Shown here: positions 17,089 through 27,800 of the stretch, in pieces | How the letters are laid out: each line of letters starts with the position of its first letter | How positions within the stretch are numbered: position 1 is the first letter of the stretch | Source of the DNA: Meira nashicola | Taxonomy: Eukaryota > Basidiomycota > Exobasidiomycetes > Exobasidiales > Brachybasidiaceae | DNA length: 64,000 bases | Assembly: GCA_001600355.1 (NCBI GenBank) | Contig: BCJU01000001.1 | Location: 1,757,178 to 1,821,177 of the forward strand | Direction: 5' to 3' | The notes under the pieces: generated by a model | Told to the model about the DNA's origin: nothing | Seen by the model: only the letters and a program-made list of their open reading frames with translations | Database searches by the model: none | Made by a program: the position numbers and the translations under genes

Positions 17089-17859
17089 CCTGAATGCGAG
17101 AAGAATCGTATGGGGAATGAGGATCGAATGAATGCCCTCTCCTATTTATATTTTGATAGAAATAGATGCATTCATTCACCCTTGTTGAAAGGTGAATAGA
17201 AATCAATGTTGAAAGGACGACGGATGAGAGAGAGAGAAGGTCCAAGCGTGCTCAGCCCGTGGAGATATATGCAATATTTAACATTCATACACTCTTGATT
17301 GGCCTTTGCTTGATGGTGCATACGGAGAAAAAGTATATCATTCGTAATCATTCCCGCTGAACGCGGGGAAAATGAGGCTAAATGATCTCTCCTCTGACGC
17401 CCACTGTACAAATTATTCTCGTACGGAAATTAGCGACGTCTCAAGCGATTTTTCCACCCCGTCTTCCGTGTTTTTAGCTCTCCTTACCGATGACCGAATT
17501 AATGAATTGATAAAGTTGTGGCTTACTCGGTTCATAAATTTTTGATTCATTGTACATATGACGATCAGTAGTATGAGATAATTGTCGACTTGGCATTCAT
17601 TAGCTCCTTTGACGATGTCTTTTGAAAAGGTATGCTTAATCACTTATCAGTATCATTACTAAGCGAAAGATTATATAAGCTTTGCGCACACGACATAGAA
17701 TTTGAATATATTCTAGTGTGCACACGTGCATATAGTCTAATAAATTTTTAGAAGCTTCTCGTGGCGTGGAGGTGATGTTCGAAAGTATGTTAGGTGACTC
17801 CTGATTTAGATGATCATTCTGTTTCACTACTATCACCATCAATACACACAAACATCAAC
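17089..17859. other. Intergenic between divergent P450 and ZPR1 genes
   Basis: About 770 bp with no supported gene; open frames at 17172-17851 lack any domain. It would serve both promoters. Confidence 0.5.
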
Positions 17860-19632
17860 ATGTCAGCAAATCAATCAAACGATCCATTTTTTAGGCCTAT
17901 CGGTGAACAGGTGGCAAATAATGCACGAGAAGAATTGATGGCAACGCCAACTGCAGGCTCCGAAGTTGAAGGACAACAAGATCAAGATCAACCAGTTCAA
18001 GAGATTGAATCATTATGCATGGAATGCGGAAAGATGGGAAGTACAAAATTACTTTTAACATTCATTCCATACTTTCGTGAAGTGATTATTGTTTCTTTCT
18101 TTTGTGAACATTGTGGAAATAGGAATAACGAAATTCAATCTGCCGGAATGATTCAACCAAAAGGATGCATTTATACAATTCATGTCACTGCAGTTTCTGA
18201 TCTTAATCGACAAGTTGTAAAAAGTGAACATGCAACGATCACTGTTCCCGAAATTCAATTGACAATTCCAAACAAACGCGGCCAATTAACCACAATCGAA
18301 GGTATCTTGAGTGACACCTTACGTGATTTAGAGATGGATCAACCTCTAAGGAAACACATGCAACCTGAAGTATACGAAAAGATTGAAGAAATATGCGCAA
18401 GGTTACGTGTTGTGGTTGGAGAAGAGAAAGCAGACGAAGGAGCAGAAGTTGAAGAACAGGAATCAAATGATAATCAACCACAACAAGGTCTAAGTTCAAA
18501 AGGCCCAGTTGGAAATTCAAGAAAGACTGCCGATAAAGATGATGAATCAAGACAATTTCCACCTCTCACATTCAAAATTGATGATCCAACAGGTAACAGT
18601 TTTGTCGAATTCACAGGCTCAATTGAAGGAAAGGGAATGAATGACGCTAAATGGAGTAAACGTGATTATCCAAGAACGAAAGAGCAAAATACAGCTCTAG
18701 GATTGGGAATTAATCAAGAAGAAGCACCAAAAGTAGAGAATGACACGAGAGAAGCAGGAACTGGACCTCAAAAAGGAGGAAGTTCAAGCACAGAAGCTGA
18801 ATCACGCGAGCAAAAGAGAAGTAAAGGTCAAGATGGTGAAGCTATCCCTATGGCAAGCAAAGCGGATGCGATCGATGCTACAGGTCTTGGAGGTGGATTC
18901 AATAAAGATGCAGGAGAGACACAATTTGACAATGAAGAAGTGTTCACTTTCCCTGGTAATTGCAGTAGTTGCTCGGCTCCATTGGAAACGAATATGAAAA
19001 AGGTTAATATTCCTTACTTTAAGGATATTTTGATCATGTCGACAAACTGCGATGCATGTGGATATAGAGACAATGAAGTAAAGAGTGGATCTGCAATTCC
19101 ACCAAAAGGAAGAAAGTTAACTCTTCGTGTAGAAGATGCTGAAGATTTATCGAGAGATATCCTCAAATCTGAATCTGCTGGATTGAGTATTCCAGATATT
19201 GATTTGCACCTTGCGCCGGGCACTTTAGGAGGTCGTTTTACAACTTTAGAAGGTCTTTTGCAACAAGTATATGATGAATTATCCGAACGTGTTTTAATGC
19301 GTGGTGATTCTTCTATTCAAAAAGAAAACTTGGAAGGATTCTTGGGCAAATTAAAAGGAGTAATGAGTGCACAAATTTGCCCTTACACAATCATTCTTGA
19401 TGATCCTCTAGCCGATAGTTATATTCAAAATCCATATGCACCCGATAAAGACGAACAATTAGAAGAAGTTGAATACGAACGTACATGGGATCAAAATGAA
19501 GATTTAGGTTTGAACGATATCAAAGTGGAAGATTATTCAGAGGAAAGTAAACAATGGAGATTAGATGCAGAAAAAGGAAACGATAATGCTGGCCAACAAA
19601 CAACAAACGATACACAAATGGATAACGCATAA
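17860..19632 (+). CDS. ZPR1: Zinc finger protein ZPR1
   Basis: 590 residues from ATG 17860; the upstream frame extension starts at GTG. Two ZPR1 modules are present. Zinc finger 1 has CMECGKMG ... CEHCGNRNNE at about residues 52-90, and zinc finger 2 has CSSCSAP ... CDACGYRDNE at about 367-404. Each finger is followed by a jelly-roll-like domain. ZPR1 binds translation elongation factor eEF1A, acting in its folding, and moves between cytoplasm and nucleus. The inter-module linker is acidic and Gln-rich and longer than in yeast, making the protein about 100 residues longer than yeast Zpr1 (486). Confidence 0.92.
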   Translation: MSANQSNDPFFRPIGEQVANNAREELMATPTAGSEVEGQQDQDQPVQEIESLCMECGKMGSTKLLLTFIPYFREVIIVSFFCEHCGNRNNEIQSAGMIQPKGCIYTIHVTAVSDLNRQVVKSEHATITVPEIQLTIPNKRGQLTTIEGILSDTLRDLEMDQPLRKHMQPEVYEKIEEICARLRVVVGEEKADEGAEVEEQESNDNQPQQGLSSKGPVGNSRKTADKDDESRQFPPLTFKIDDPTGNSFVEFTGSIEGKGMNDAKWSKRDYPRTKEQNTALGLGINQEEAPKVENDTREAGTGPQKGGSSSTEAESREQKRSKGQDGEAIPMASKADAIDATGLGGGFNKDAGETQFDNEEVFTFPGNCSSCSAPLETNMKKVNIPYFKDILIMSTNCDACGYRDNEVKSGSAIPPKGRKLTLRVEDAEDLSRDILKSESAGLSIPDIDLHLAPGTLGGRFTTLEGLLQQVYDELSERVLMRGDSSIQKENLEGFLGKLKGVMSAQICPYTIILDDPLADSYIQNPYAPDKDEQLEEVEYERTWDQNEDLGLNDIKVEDYSEESKQWRLDAEKGNDNAGQQTTNDTQMDNA

Positions 19633-19906
19633 ATCTTGCTCACGATACCACTTTTATAGACTTTATGTACCATATCTGTTCACCATCTTAATATCACTTT
19701 GCCCTGCATGAAGTTGTACATCCAACACATCGCTGCGCGTGTTTTTGATTTTGTCCGCGGACAGCCTACATCTGCTAATAGCCCGTTCATAACCACACCG
19801 CGCTAAGATTCTTTATACGCAAAAAACGGGTGCCCGAGAAGATGTGTTTCTTGTTAAACTTCATCATTGATTTTTCTCCCATTATCATCAAAAGGTCAAA
19901 TAGGTC

Positions 19907-21601
19907 ATGGAAGGCGTCGTGAAAACCTCACAAGAAGGTTTTACGCCTGGACCTTCAGGATTAGCATCCTTGTTTGGCTTTATTGCATTGATTTATTATA
20001 TTGCAATTTGGTCAATTTCTCTTTTAGGCTTGCGTCAAGCACAAAAATTATTTGGAAAGCCAGCAAGTAAGGAAAGTGTTAATCAATTACCTGTTTTACC
20101 TTTGCGTAATGCATATTCTTCACCAACAATTTCACCTCCTTCATCACCAAGCGCAACTAGAAGTCCACAAGAAGAAGAAGAGAGAAGATTACAATCGGGC
20201 GTGAGCATATTGAGACCTTTGGCGGGCTTGGATCATAATTTAGCTTCGAATCTTGCATCTGCATTTGAACAAAAGTATCCTCGTGATTTATTCGAAATCA
20301 TTTTATCGGTTCGTGATGAAAATGATCAAGCTTTACCTGTTGCAAAAAGAATTTGTGCTCGTTATCCAGACGTTCAATCGAGAATCATAATTGGAGATGA
20401 ACCAGCAGGTGTAAATCCAAAAATATGCAATTTAGTCAAACCTTATGCAAGCGCTCAATTTGACATTTTGTGGACTTTAGATGCTCAAGTTCAAATGTCT
20501 CCTGATGCATTAGCTCGTGCAGTTGCTGCTTTGCAAGATAGACCACGTCAACCTGCACCTAAATGGATGAACAGATTACCACATGGAGGAGACAATGCTC
20601 GAGTTGGTTTAGTGCATCATGTACCATTAGGCGTAACACCTCATTCAACCTCAATGGGATCGCATATAGAAGCAATCTTTCTAAGCACAAATCATGCAAA
20701 GATGTACTTGGCAATAAACGCTCTCAGTCTGGAAAGTTGCGTTATGGGAAAATCAAATTTGTATAGAAAGAGTGATTTAGCAAACGTGCCTGATTCATTT
20801 TTCAATGTTGGCACAGAAGGAACAAGAGGAGAACGTGGTGCGATTGGTAGTATTGCTTTTTCTTCTGGAGAAAGAACAAATGAATTTGGATATAATGATT
20901 CTACCACAGAAAGCGAAGATAAAGTAAATGTTTCAGCAGGAGCAGCAAGACCTTTGGCACGTTTCTCAATTTATCTAGCAGAGGATAATATGTTAGCAAC
21001 TGCATTTTGGAAACCACCGATGAATTTAGCTCATACTGTAGCTTCCCATGATGTTGCTAGAACATCAGTTGGTGAAGTGAAAAGCCTTCGTGATTATTGG
21101 AACAGGCGGGTACGTTGGATACGTGTGAGGAGACACATGGTTCCTTCAGCAACCTACCTTGAACCTTTTACCGAATCAATCGTTTGTGGTATTATTGCAA
21201 CGACAGCATTGCTTCATGTTTGGCTACCATGGCTTGGAATTACACAAACAGGAATTCCGGGATTCAATAAAGGTCGCTATTTGCTTGGACTTGCATTTTT
21301 CTTGATTCATTTAACATTTTGGCATATGATTGATTTCGGTGTTTTAGCAAGTATACAAATCGCAGGTCGAAAACCATCAATCACATCTTCTGTTTCATCA
21401 ACTTCCATTTCCAATTCTTCCAATCCTGCTCAATTGGTCGATTTCGATAAACCAGAAACTGTTCTAAAATTCAGATTAGCTTGGCTAGCAAGAGAATTGT
21501 TAGCTTTACCAATTTGGTTCGTAGCTTTGTGTGATAATAAAGTCACTTGGCGTAATAAACGTTTCAAAATTTTATCAGATTCTAGAGCCGCACACATTTA
21601 A
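19907..21601 (+). CDS. GCS1: Ceramide glucosyltransferase
   Basis: 564 residues, single exon, ATG at 19907. This GT21 family enzyme transfers glucose from UDP-glucose to ceramide in Golgi or ER membranes, giving glucosylceramide. An N-terminal transmembrane segment (about residues 16-38) is followed by the conserved start VSILRPLAGLDHNLASNL and the D1 region (SVRDENDQA). The D2 region is ILWTLDAQVQMSP, the D3 aspartate lies in LAEDNMLATAFW, and the product-binding RxxRW motif is RRVRW. Hydrophobic segments near the C-terminus complete the membrane topology. An insertion between D2 and D3 (about residues 300-345) is Gly/Ser/Thr-rich. Glucosylceramide is common in basidiomycetes and absent in baker's yeast. 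Confidence 0.9.
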   Translation: MEGVVKTSQEGFTPGPSGLASLFGFIALIYYIAIWSISLLGLRQAQKLFGKPASKESVNQLPVLPLRNAYSSPTISPPSSPSATRSPQEEEERRLQSGVSILRPLAGLDHNLASNLASAFEQKYPRDLFEIILSVRDENDQALPVAKRICARYPDVQSRIIIGDEPAGVNPKICNLVKPYASAQFDILWTLDAQVQMSPDALARAVAALQDRPRQPAPKWMNRLPHGGDNARVGLVHHVPLGVTPHSTSMGSHIEAIFLSTNHAKMYLAINALSLESCVMGKSNLYRKSDLANVPDSFFNVGTEGTRGERGAIGSIAFSSGERTNEFGYNDSTTESEDKVNVSAGAARPLARFSIYLAEDNMLATAFWKPPMNLAHTVASHDVARTSVGEVKSLRDYWNRRVRWIRVRRHMVPSATYLEPFTESIVCGIIATTALLHVWLPWLGITQTGIPGFNKGRYLLGLAFFLIHLTFWHMIDFGVLASIQIAGRKPSITSSVSSTSISNSSNPAQLVDFDKPETVLKFRLAWLARELLALPIWFVALCDNKVTWRNKRFKILSDSRAAHI

Positions 21602-21864
21602 AGACGAAGCACTATTTTTGATCGTCTTACTCTAATACCCATCATGTAAATTACCTTTGAGCCTTTACACACAAATTTCTTGTACAGTATAGTCCATCAT
21701 GTACAGCAATAGATTCAATTAATAAAATGTAGTTGATTACACAATGAGGGTATATAGGTACAGTATGAGATATGCTAAATAATGACTGAAAGTGTCTTCC
21801 AAACAAAGAAAGTGTGTTTGAGGGTATTCAAAATGAGGGAATAGTAACAAAAATGTTATAGGTA

Positions 21865-24800
21865 TTAGTTAATTTTCAAAATTGGCAATCCTTTGCGAAC
21901 CTTGTTTGTGCGAACGGTACGAGCTGGACTGGGTGTAGCAAAATGGAAGGCATCCATCATACCACTTCCGTTTATTTTGTCAAAGGTAGAAAGATTGTTG
22001 TTCAACATGTTGGCAGAAAGATTGGGTGAAAAGTGCGATTGATCAAAAGCACTTAAATTGGATGGATGGATGGAAGGCGAAGGCATAGAGACACGAGATC
22101 TGCGCAATTCCACCATCTTGTCAACCTCTTCTTGTCTCTCAATCTCCTTTTCAACTTCACGCAAACGTAATCTCCACCATTTGCGTTCTTCTTGTCGATC
22201 TTGCTCCCATGAAACAATGGCTCCCACACCTGCACCACCACACATTGCATTCATATCTCCAATCCTTGGAATTCCTTCAACATCAATTTGACGAGAAGCA
22301 GAAAGAGCAGCTGCTTGCGATGCTTGACGTAAGCTAGGATTGGAATTAGCATGACGCAATTTGGATAAAGAAGGACGAATAGGATTTGGGGAGGTGGGAG
22401 ATGTTGAGAAAGCTTGACCGTTCGAAGTTGCACGTTGACGATCAATAAAAGCTTCGCTTTTCTTTCCTACATCTAAGCCACAAGATTCAATTTTTGCAGC
22501 TGTGCGGAAAGCAACATCGGCAAGATTTTGTTGGGAGGGAGAACGTGGAAAAGGCAGGCCTGCTTGAAGAAGTGCAGCGAGATTCACTCGATCTACTGCG
22601 AGTGCAGCATTGTTTACAACCTCAGCAATATGCTTCTCACGCCTGCGCCATTCCAGTTGAGCAGCAACTTTCTTGTCCATCTCTTTGGTGGAATTGTTGG
22701 CTGCTGTTGTTCGTTCTTTGCGTGCTTGAATGCTTGTGCAGAAAGAACGTTCGAATGATTGATGCCATTGGCTGCCTTGGTTTGTAGCAGAATCAAATTC
22801 GAAATAAAATGTAATCGTGCCCGTCAATCCATTCTTGGATCCAAATTCAGATTTCATAGGCATCAATTCCACTTCTAAAACGTCGCTGTGACCCATGAGT
22901 GCATTTTTCCATTGTTGCACAGCCAAAATTTTTGACATGCCAATGTAACCCAAAGCAGTGTATGTGTCCAAATCTTCCTTGACATTATTTGGACCACGTT
23001 TGGCTTGCGTTGTTGGTGCACTCCCTTTCTTCTTCACCTTCAACGAACGTGGATCACGTTTTGTCAATACACAAATGTCGTCAAAGACGAAAACGTAAAG
23101 CTCTTCTTCCTCATGAACTCTATTCACACTCTTGTTGCTGGCATCAGGAGAAGGAAGAGGTGGAGTCTGATTGGCATTGCTACCACGTAACAAGAATCCT
23201 GCAACCGATTTGCGTTTGGGTGCTTGGCTATTCGATTCTGCAGACTCTTTCTCTCCTGCTTCGTCCGATACTTTAAAGTCAAAGTATGTACTTGACAATG
23301 CAGGAGAGGTCATTGTGCTTGAAATTGTTACATTAGAGCCAGCAGATGGTGTTGAAGCTGAAACTGAGGATGTTGAACATCCAGAAGCGCTACCGAACTC
23401 AAGTCCAGGCTCATTCTCTAAGAGTGCTGGGGAACTGCCAGGTGAGGAACCGATCAAGCTCAATCTTCGCAAGCTTGAATGATGTGCGCTATCAAAGCAG
23501 CTCAACAATGGGCTTTGACCATTGACATTTGGTGATTCCCATTTTTCCCATTTAGATCGCTCTAATAAAGTCAATCTTTCCATTTCTGTCAAGCGAACGC
23601 ATCGAATTTCACCCTGTTTGATTAATTTGCGTTGTCTGTTTGCTAAGAACATACCTTCGGGTAATCCAGAAATACGTTGCTCCAACGAAGAGATAAGATC
23701 GAAATCTTCTTCTCGCGCTTTGACACCGTTCATGTTTCCAATCAAACGCTCAGTAGCACGATAGAGAGATGTAGTTGATTTTTTGTCTGGATGTGCTTCA
23801 TCCATCAACTCATCCAATTGTTTGAAGAACAGGGGATACTTCATCAAACGTTGGACAGGTTTCAGTAAGAAACTTCCGAAACCCAATCCTTTGCATTCGT
23901 CCAAACTTGCTTGTTTGTCCATTGTTTCTACAAACCAAGAAAGACTTCCTTTGTCGCTTGAGATTGATAAAGACTCTAATAATTTGATGACTGAATCATA
24001 ACGAATCAAATAGGCCTGATAAGCGGCAAGACTATCGATCATTGGCTTGATCGCATCTGCCAAAGAAACAACGAGCGAAGAAGGGTGTGCTTTGATGTTG
24101 GCATCTAAAGCTTTGAACATTCTGACGTGAACTGCCAATATCACGTCCAAATCATGGAATAAGCGTGCAACTTCGACAGGAACACTGTCATGGAAAGCAT
24201 AATCAGAGAAGCGGAGAGGTTCGCTGAATGTGCGCAAGATGCTCGTTACCTGAACAATGAAATTGTGCTCTGTAACATAAAGTTCCTCAATCACCTCTTG
24301 ACGGTGCATCTCCCTTTGATCAAACTTTTGAAGTAGATCATTATATTCAACTTGACCGATCCTTGATCGCCAAGACATGGTCGAAGGTGCATCGATAAGT
24401 CTGTTGGGTAGATGTCCCAATCGAACGTACATTGGCACCTTGCTGAGCCTGCTCCATGAATCGGAAGAGCCACTTGCCACAGGAGATACAACTTTACCAG
24501 GAGCTGCATTATCGTCTAGATCGGCCAAATCACGATTTTTGACTCGACGACGTGGTGGAACGGGAGGTGCGGCGCTCCTTCTTTTGGGATTCGTATTGAC
24601 CGAATTGTCCTCGATTGCGGTTTCAAATTGTTCACCGCTCATTGAAGCACAACTTGCAATCTCTTCGACAATTGCTTTTCGATCATTCAACACATCTGTC
24701 TTCATTTCTTCAGTCTCTTCCATCCAACAACCCAAATCGTTCAAAAATGTTGCAGAAGATTTGCTGACATGACGCGATCTACGCACAGGTCTGGCAGGAG

Positions 24801-27800
24801 GTGAAACGAGTTGTTCGGTCTTTACAGGCTCAGATTGTACCCCTAAACCTTTCAATAGCGCATTGTGAGATGTGATATCGCTAGAGCATCTACGGTGAAC
24901 ACGATGTGCTTCCCAAAAGATTTCTTCTTCCTCTTCATGTTCAGTACTGATTTGATCAAAGAATGATGTTTGCCGTGAAGAAGGTTGCTCATGCGTTGGT
25001 CCAGGTGTGCTTGGATTGTCAATGAGGTGTGAAGCTCGTAATTGAGCTTTTTGTTTTTGCATCATGAGCAATCTTGGTGAAGTGACGCTGCCTTCTTCGG
25101 AGTAGATTTCTTCTTGCCAGTTTGCTGGAGCAGTGCGAGAGCTGCTTGCTTGCTTTTGTTGTTGAATCACGTTCTCACTGCATGCACTTTTGAACGTGTC
25201 CGAAGCTGAGCCCTCCGGTGATCGCAAAGGCGATGAAGCCTGTTTTTTCTCACGTCTACGAATAAGCGACTGAAGAGATTTCGATCTTTGTAAGGCTGCC
25301 ATTGTTCGTTTCCTTCTTTGGCTACTCTTAGGATTGTCAAAAGAACCTGGTATCTCAAAGTCTTCTGCGGAACTGCTCAAAGACCAGCTAGATAAGTTCA
25401 CGTTTGTCGATAGATCGTTTTCGGGTTCCAGGAAACGATCGCTAGGCAAAGATGCAAGCGCAGTAACAAGAGTTGGTGCGATTGATGAAATTGATTGTCG
25501 ATGGTCGTCGGGAACAAATGATGGTCTTGATTCTCCAACACTTTGATAAAGAGAAGATAATGTGTATGATCTTGTTCGTGATTGAGAAAGGTAAGGTGGA
25601 GAAGTCTGATCCTTTTTTTTCGGGGGTTTCGCAAAAGTTCCTTTGTCCTTATATTTGAATTCGTTGAAATCTCCATTCGTCCGGCTTACTTTTATTTTGT
25701 CTGCATCATCGAACACCGATGCAAGTTCAGATTCTGAGCCAAATATTTTTCCCATACTTTTTTCAGTCCTTTCCCCGAATAGCTTATCGGTACCGCATGT
25801 GCCAAGCTCATGTCTCAACTTTTGGCCGGACTGCTTCCAGTCGGTTTGATGCAAACCATTATCATTCCAAGTCTGATTCAATGCCCAACGATGAATTTCA
25901 CTACGAGACGAAAATAATCCATCTCCATTGTCAAAGTCTCTAGCTACTTTCAACTCATTTTGTGCCTTAATTTGGGGAATTAGCTTGTCGAGAATTTTTG
26001 AATCCCTAATCGATGTGCATGATGCACCTTCCAGCTTCTTTGCAGAAATTCCTCTGACATCCTGCGAATGAAGGTACGGCTTATGTCCAATTTGTCGGCG
26101 ATAGCGCAGATCTTCCTGAGTCAATCTTACATCACTCTGCAAGAAATTTAATTCTTCCAGACAATTTTCATGCACATTTTGAACAAATATAGAACTTTCT
26201 TCCTGTTGGGATCGTGTTTGTCTCACATTTGTTTGTTCTGGCTTTTGATTCGTAAAAGTTTGTTGTGCATTTGGTGGAACCAACATTGCATACGAATTCC
26301 TCCGGGAAGCAGGGCTTCTTGAACTAATATAGCTTTCCTCCTGAGAAGTATGGGAAATCAAACTTTTAGCCTGTAATTCACTTGAACTCTCCTCATGTGC
26401 ATCTTTATGCAGTGAAGCATGTGTATGGCAATAGTTTTCCGCGTTCCCTTTGTCACTAAAATTTCCCATGCATACTTCTCTGCTTTGATTAACCTTTTTG
26501 TGGCTGCTTATTTGTTTGTTTGTTTGTAGCGTTGCAGATGAGTCTAGAGCATTTTCATTCGCGCTAAGGTAAGATGGTTCCTTCTTACCTGCATTATTAC
26601 CTTTACGTTCGAAAGCAGAATAAACAGACCTTCTCCTTTCGTCTTCCTCCGTACTTCTATGCCTGTAGTATGATCTTCTCAAACGTTCCTTCTGAGTATT
26701 TTCAAGTCGACGGGCGCTGTTTTCAACGTGCTCCTGCATGTCTTCATCGACAAGTACATTTTTCGGCATTGAACTTCCCACTGTATTCACGAATTGCCAT
26801 TGTATTTCGTCTTCTTGTGCACTGCAACTTTCCTGCAAGGATGAATCTCTTTTGAACTTCACATCATTCGATGCTTGCGTGAAAATTTTGATCGAGCGAA
26901 GCTCTGAATTCAAATTATCTCCTTTCGAATTTTTGTCTGACTCATTCTTGTTTGGGAGTTTAGCCGGAAATTTAGCTTCTTCTTCTTCTTCCCGGGATTC
27001 AATTGTAGTGCTAGTCCTACTACTTTCTTGTTTGTTTGTGTCTTGGTTGTCTGAGATTTTCTCCGTCTTCGCTGCCGAATTCAAATTTTTGTTAATTTGT
27101 ACCGGCATCAAGGTTTGCAAATTTTTATCATACTGTGAATGTGCCTCGATCGGCTTTGGTGCATTTTTGACCGAAATTGCTTCTACATCTTTGGCCATTC
27201 TGTTGGAAGAAGCTTGCATATTTGACGCGTTCTTTGTCACTGTTGATGTGCCCTGGCTCTCATTTGTAGTTCGGGCGCATGCCTTGCTCTGTTTCATTTC
27301 GGTTTCACATTTTTGGCTAATGATATTCATTGACCGGAGGCCGATTGGGCGCGAATCAAGTTGATGCACTTCTCCTATCGCAGGCTTTGAAGGTTTAACG
27401 ACCGCTTTGGATTTTCTTAAATATTGCATAGGCGTAGAGGGAACTGCTTCGATTGGGCTTGCAATTTCTTCGCATTTAGGTGGTGGACTTCCTTGATAGC
27501 GCTTCTTGGCTTCTTGAGTTCTGGGCTGAATTGAGCGTTGTGGCGTTTGAGGCGTTCGACAGATGTCTATGGCATGATCATTTTGTGAAGCAATGGCAGC
27601 AGCTACTGCCATATTTACAACTGATTTAATTCGTTTCCTTTTTCCTACCCCATGTACACCATTGTTTGTTGTTGTCGTACCTGCATTGATAGGCGGAGAT
27701 TCTTTTTCATGAGCATTTCTAGGTGTCAAATTTGTATCTTCTGCACAAATCATCTGATGATGAGATTGATCTTCATGCTTGCATTGCAGTCCTTTGAAAC

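Noticed and set aside
26738..27364. 208-codon plus-strand open frame
   Set aside because: Antisense of the low-complexity part of the RhoGEF gene; Ser/Phe-rich pattern is what a reversed Lys/Glu/Arg/Ser-rich frame gives.
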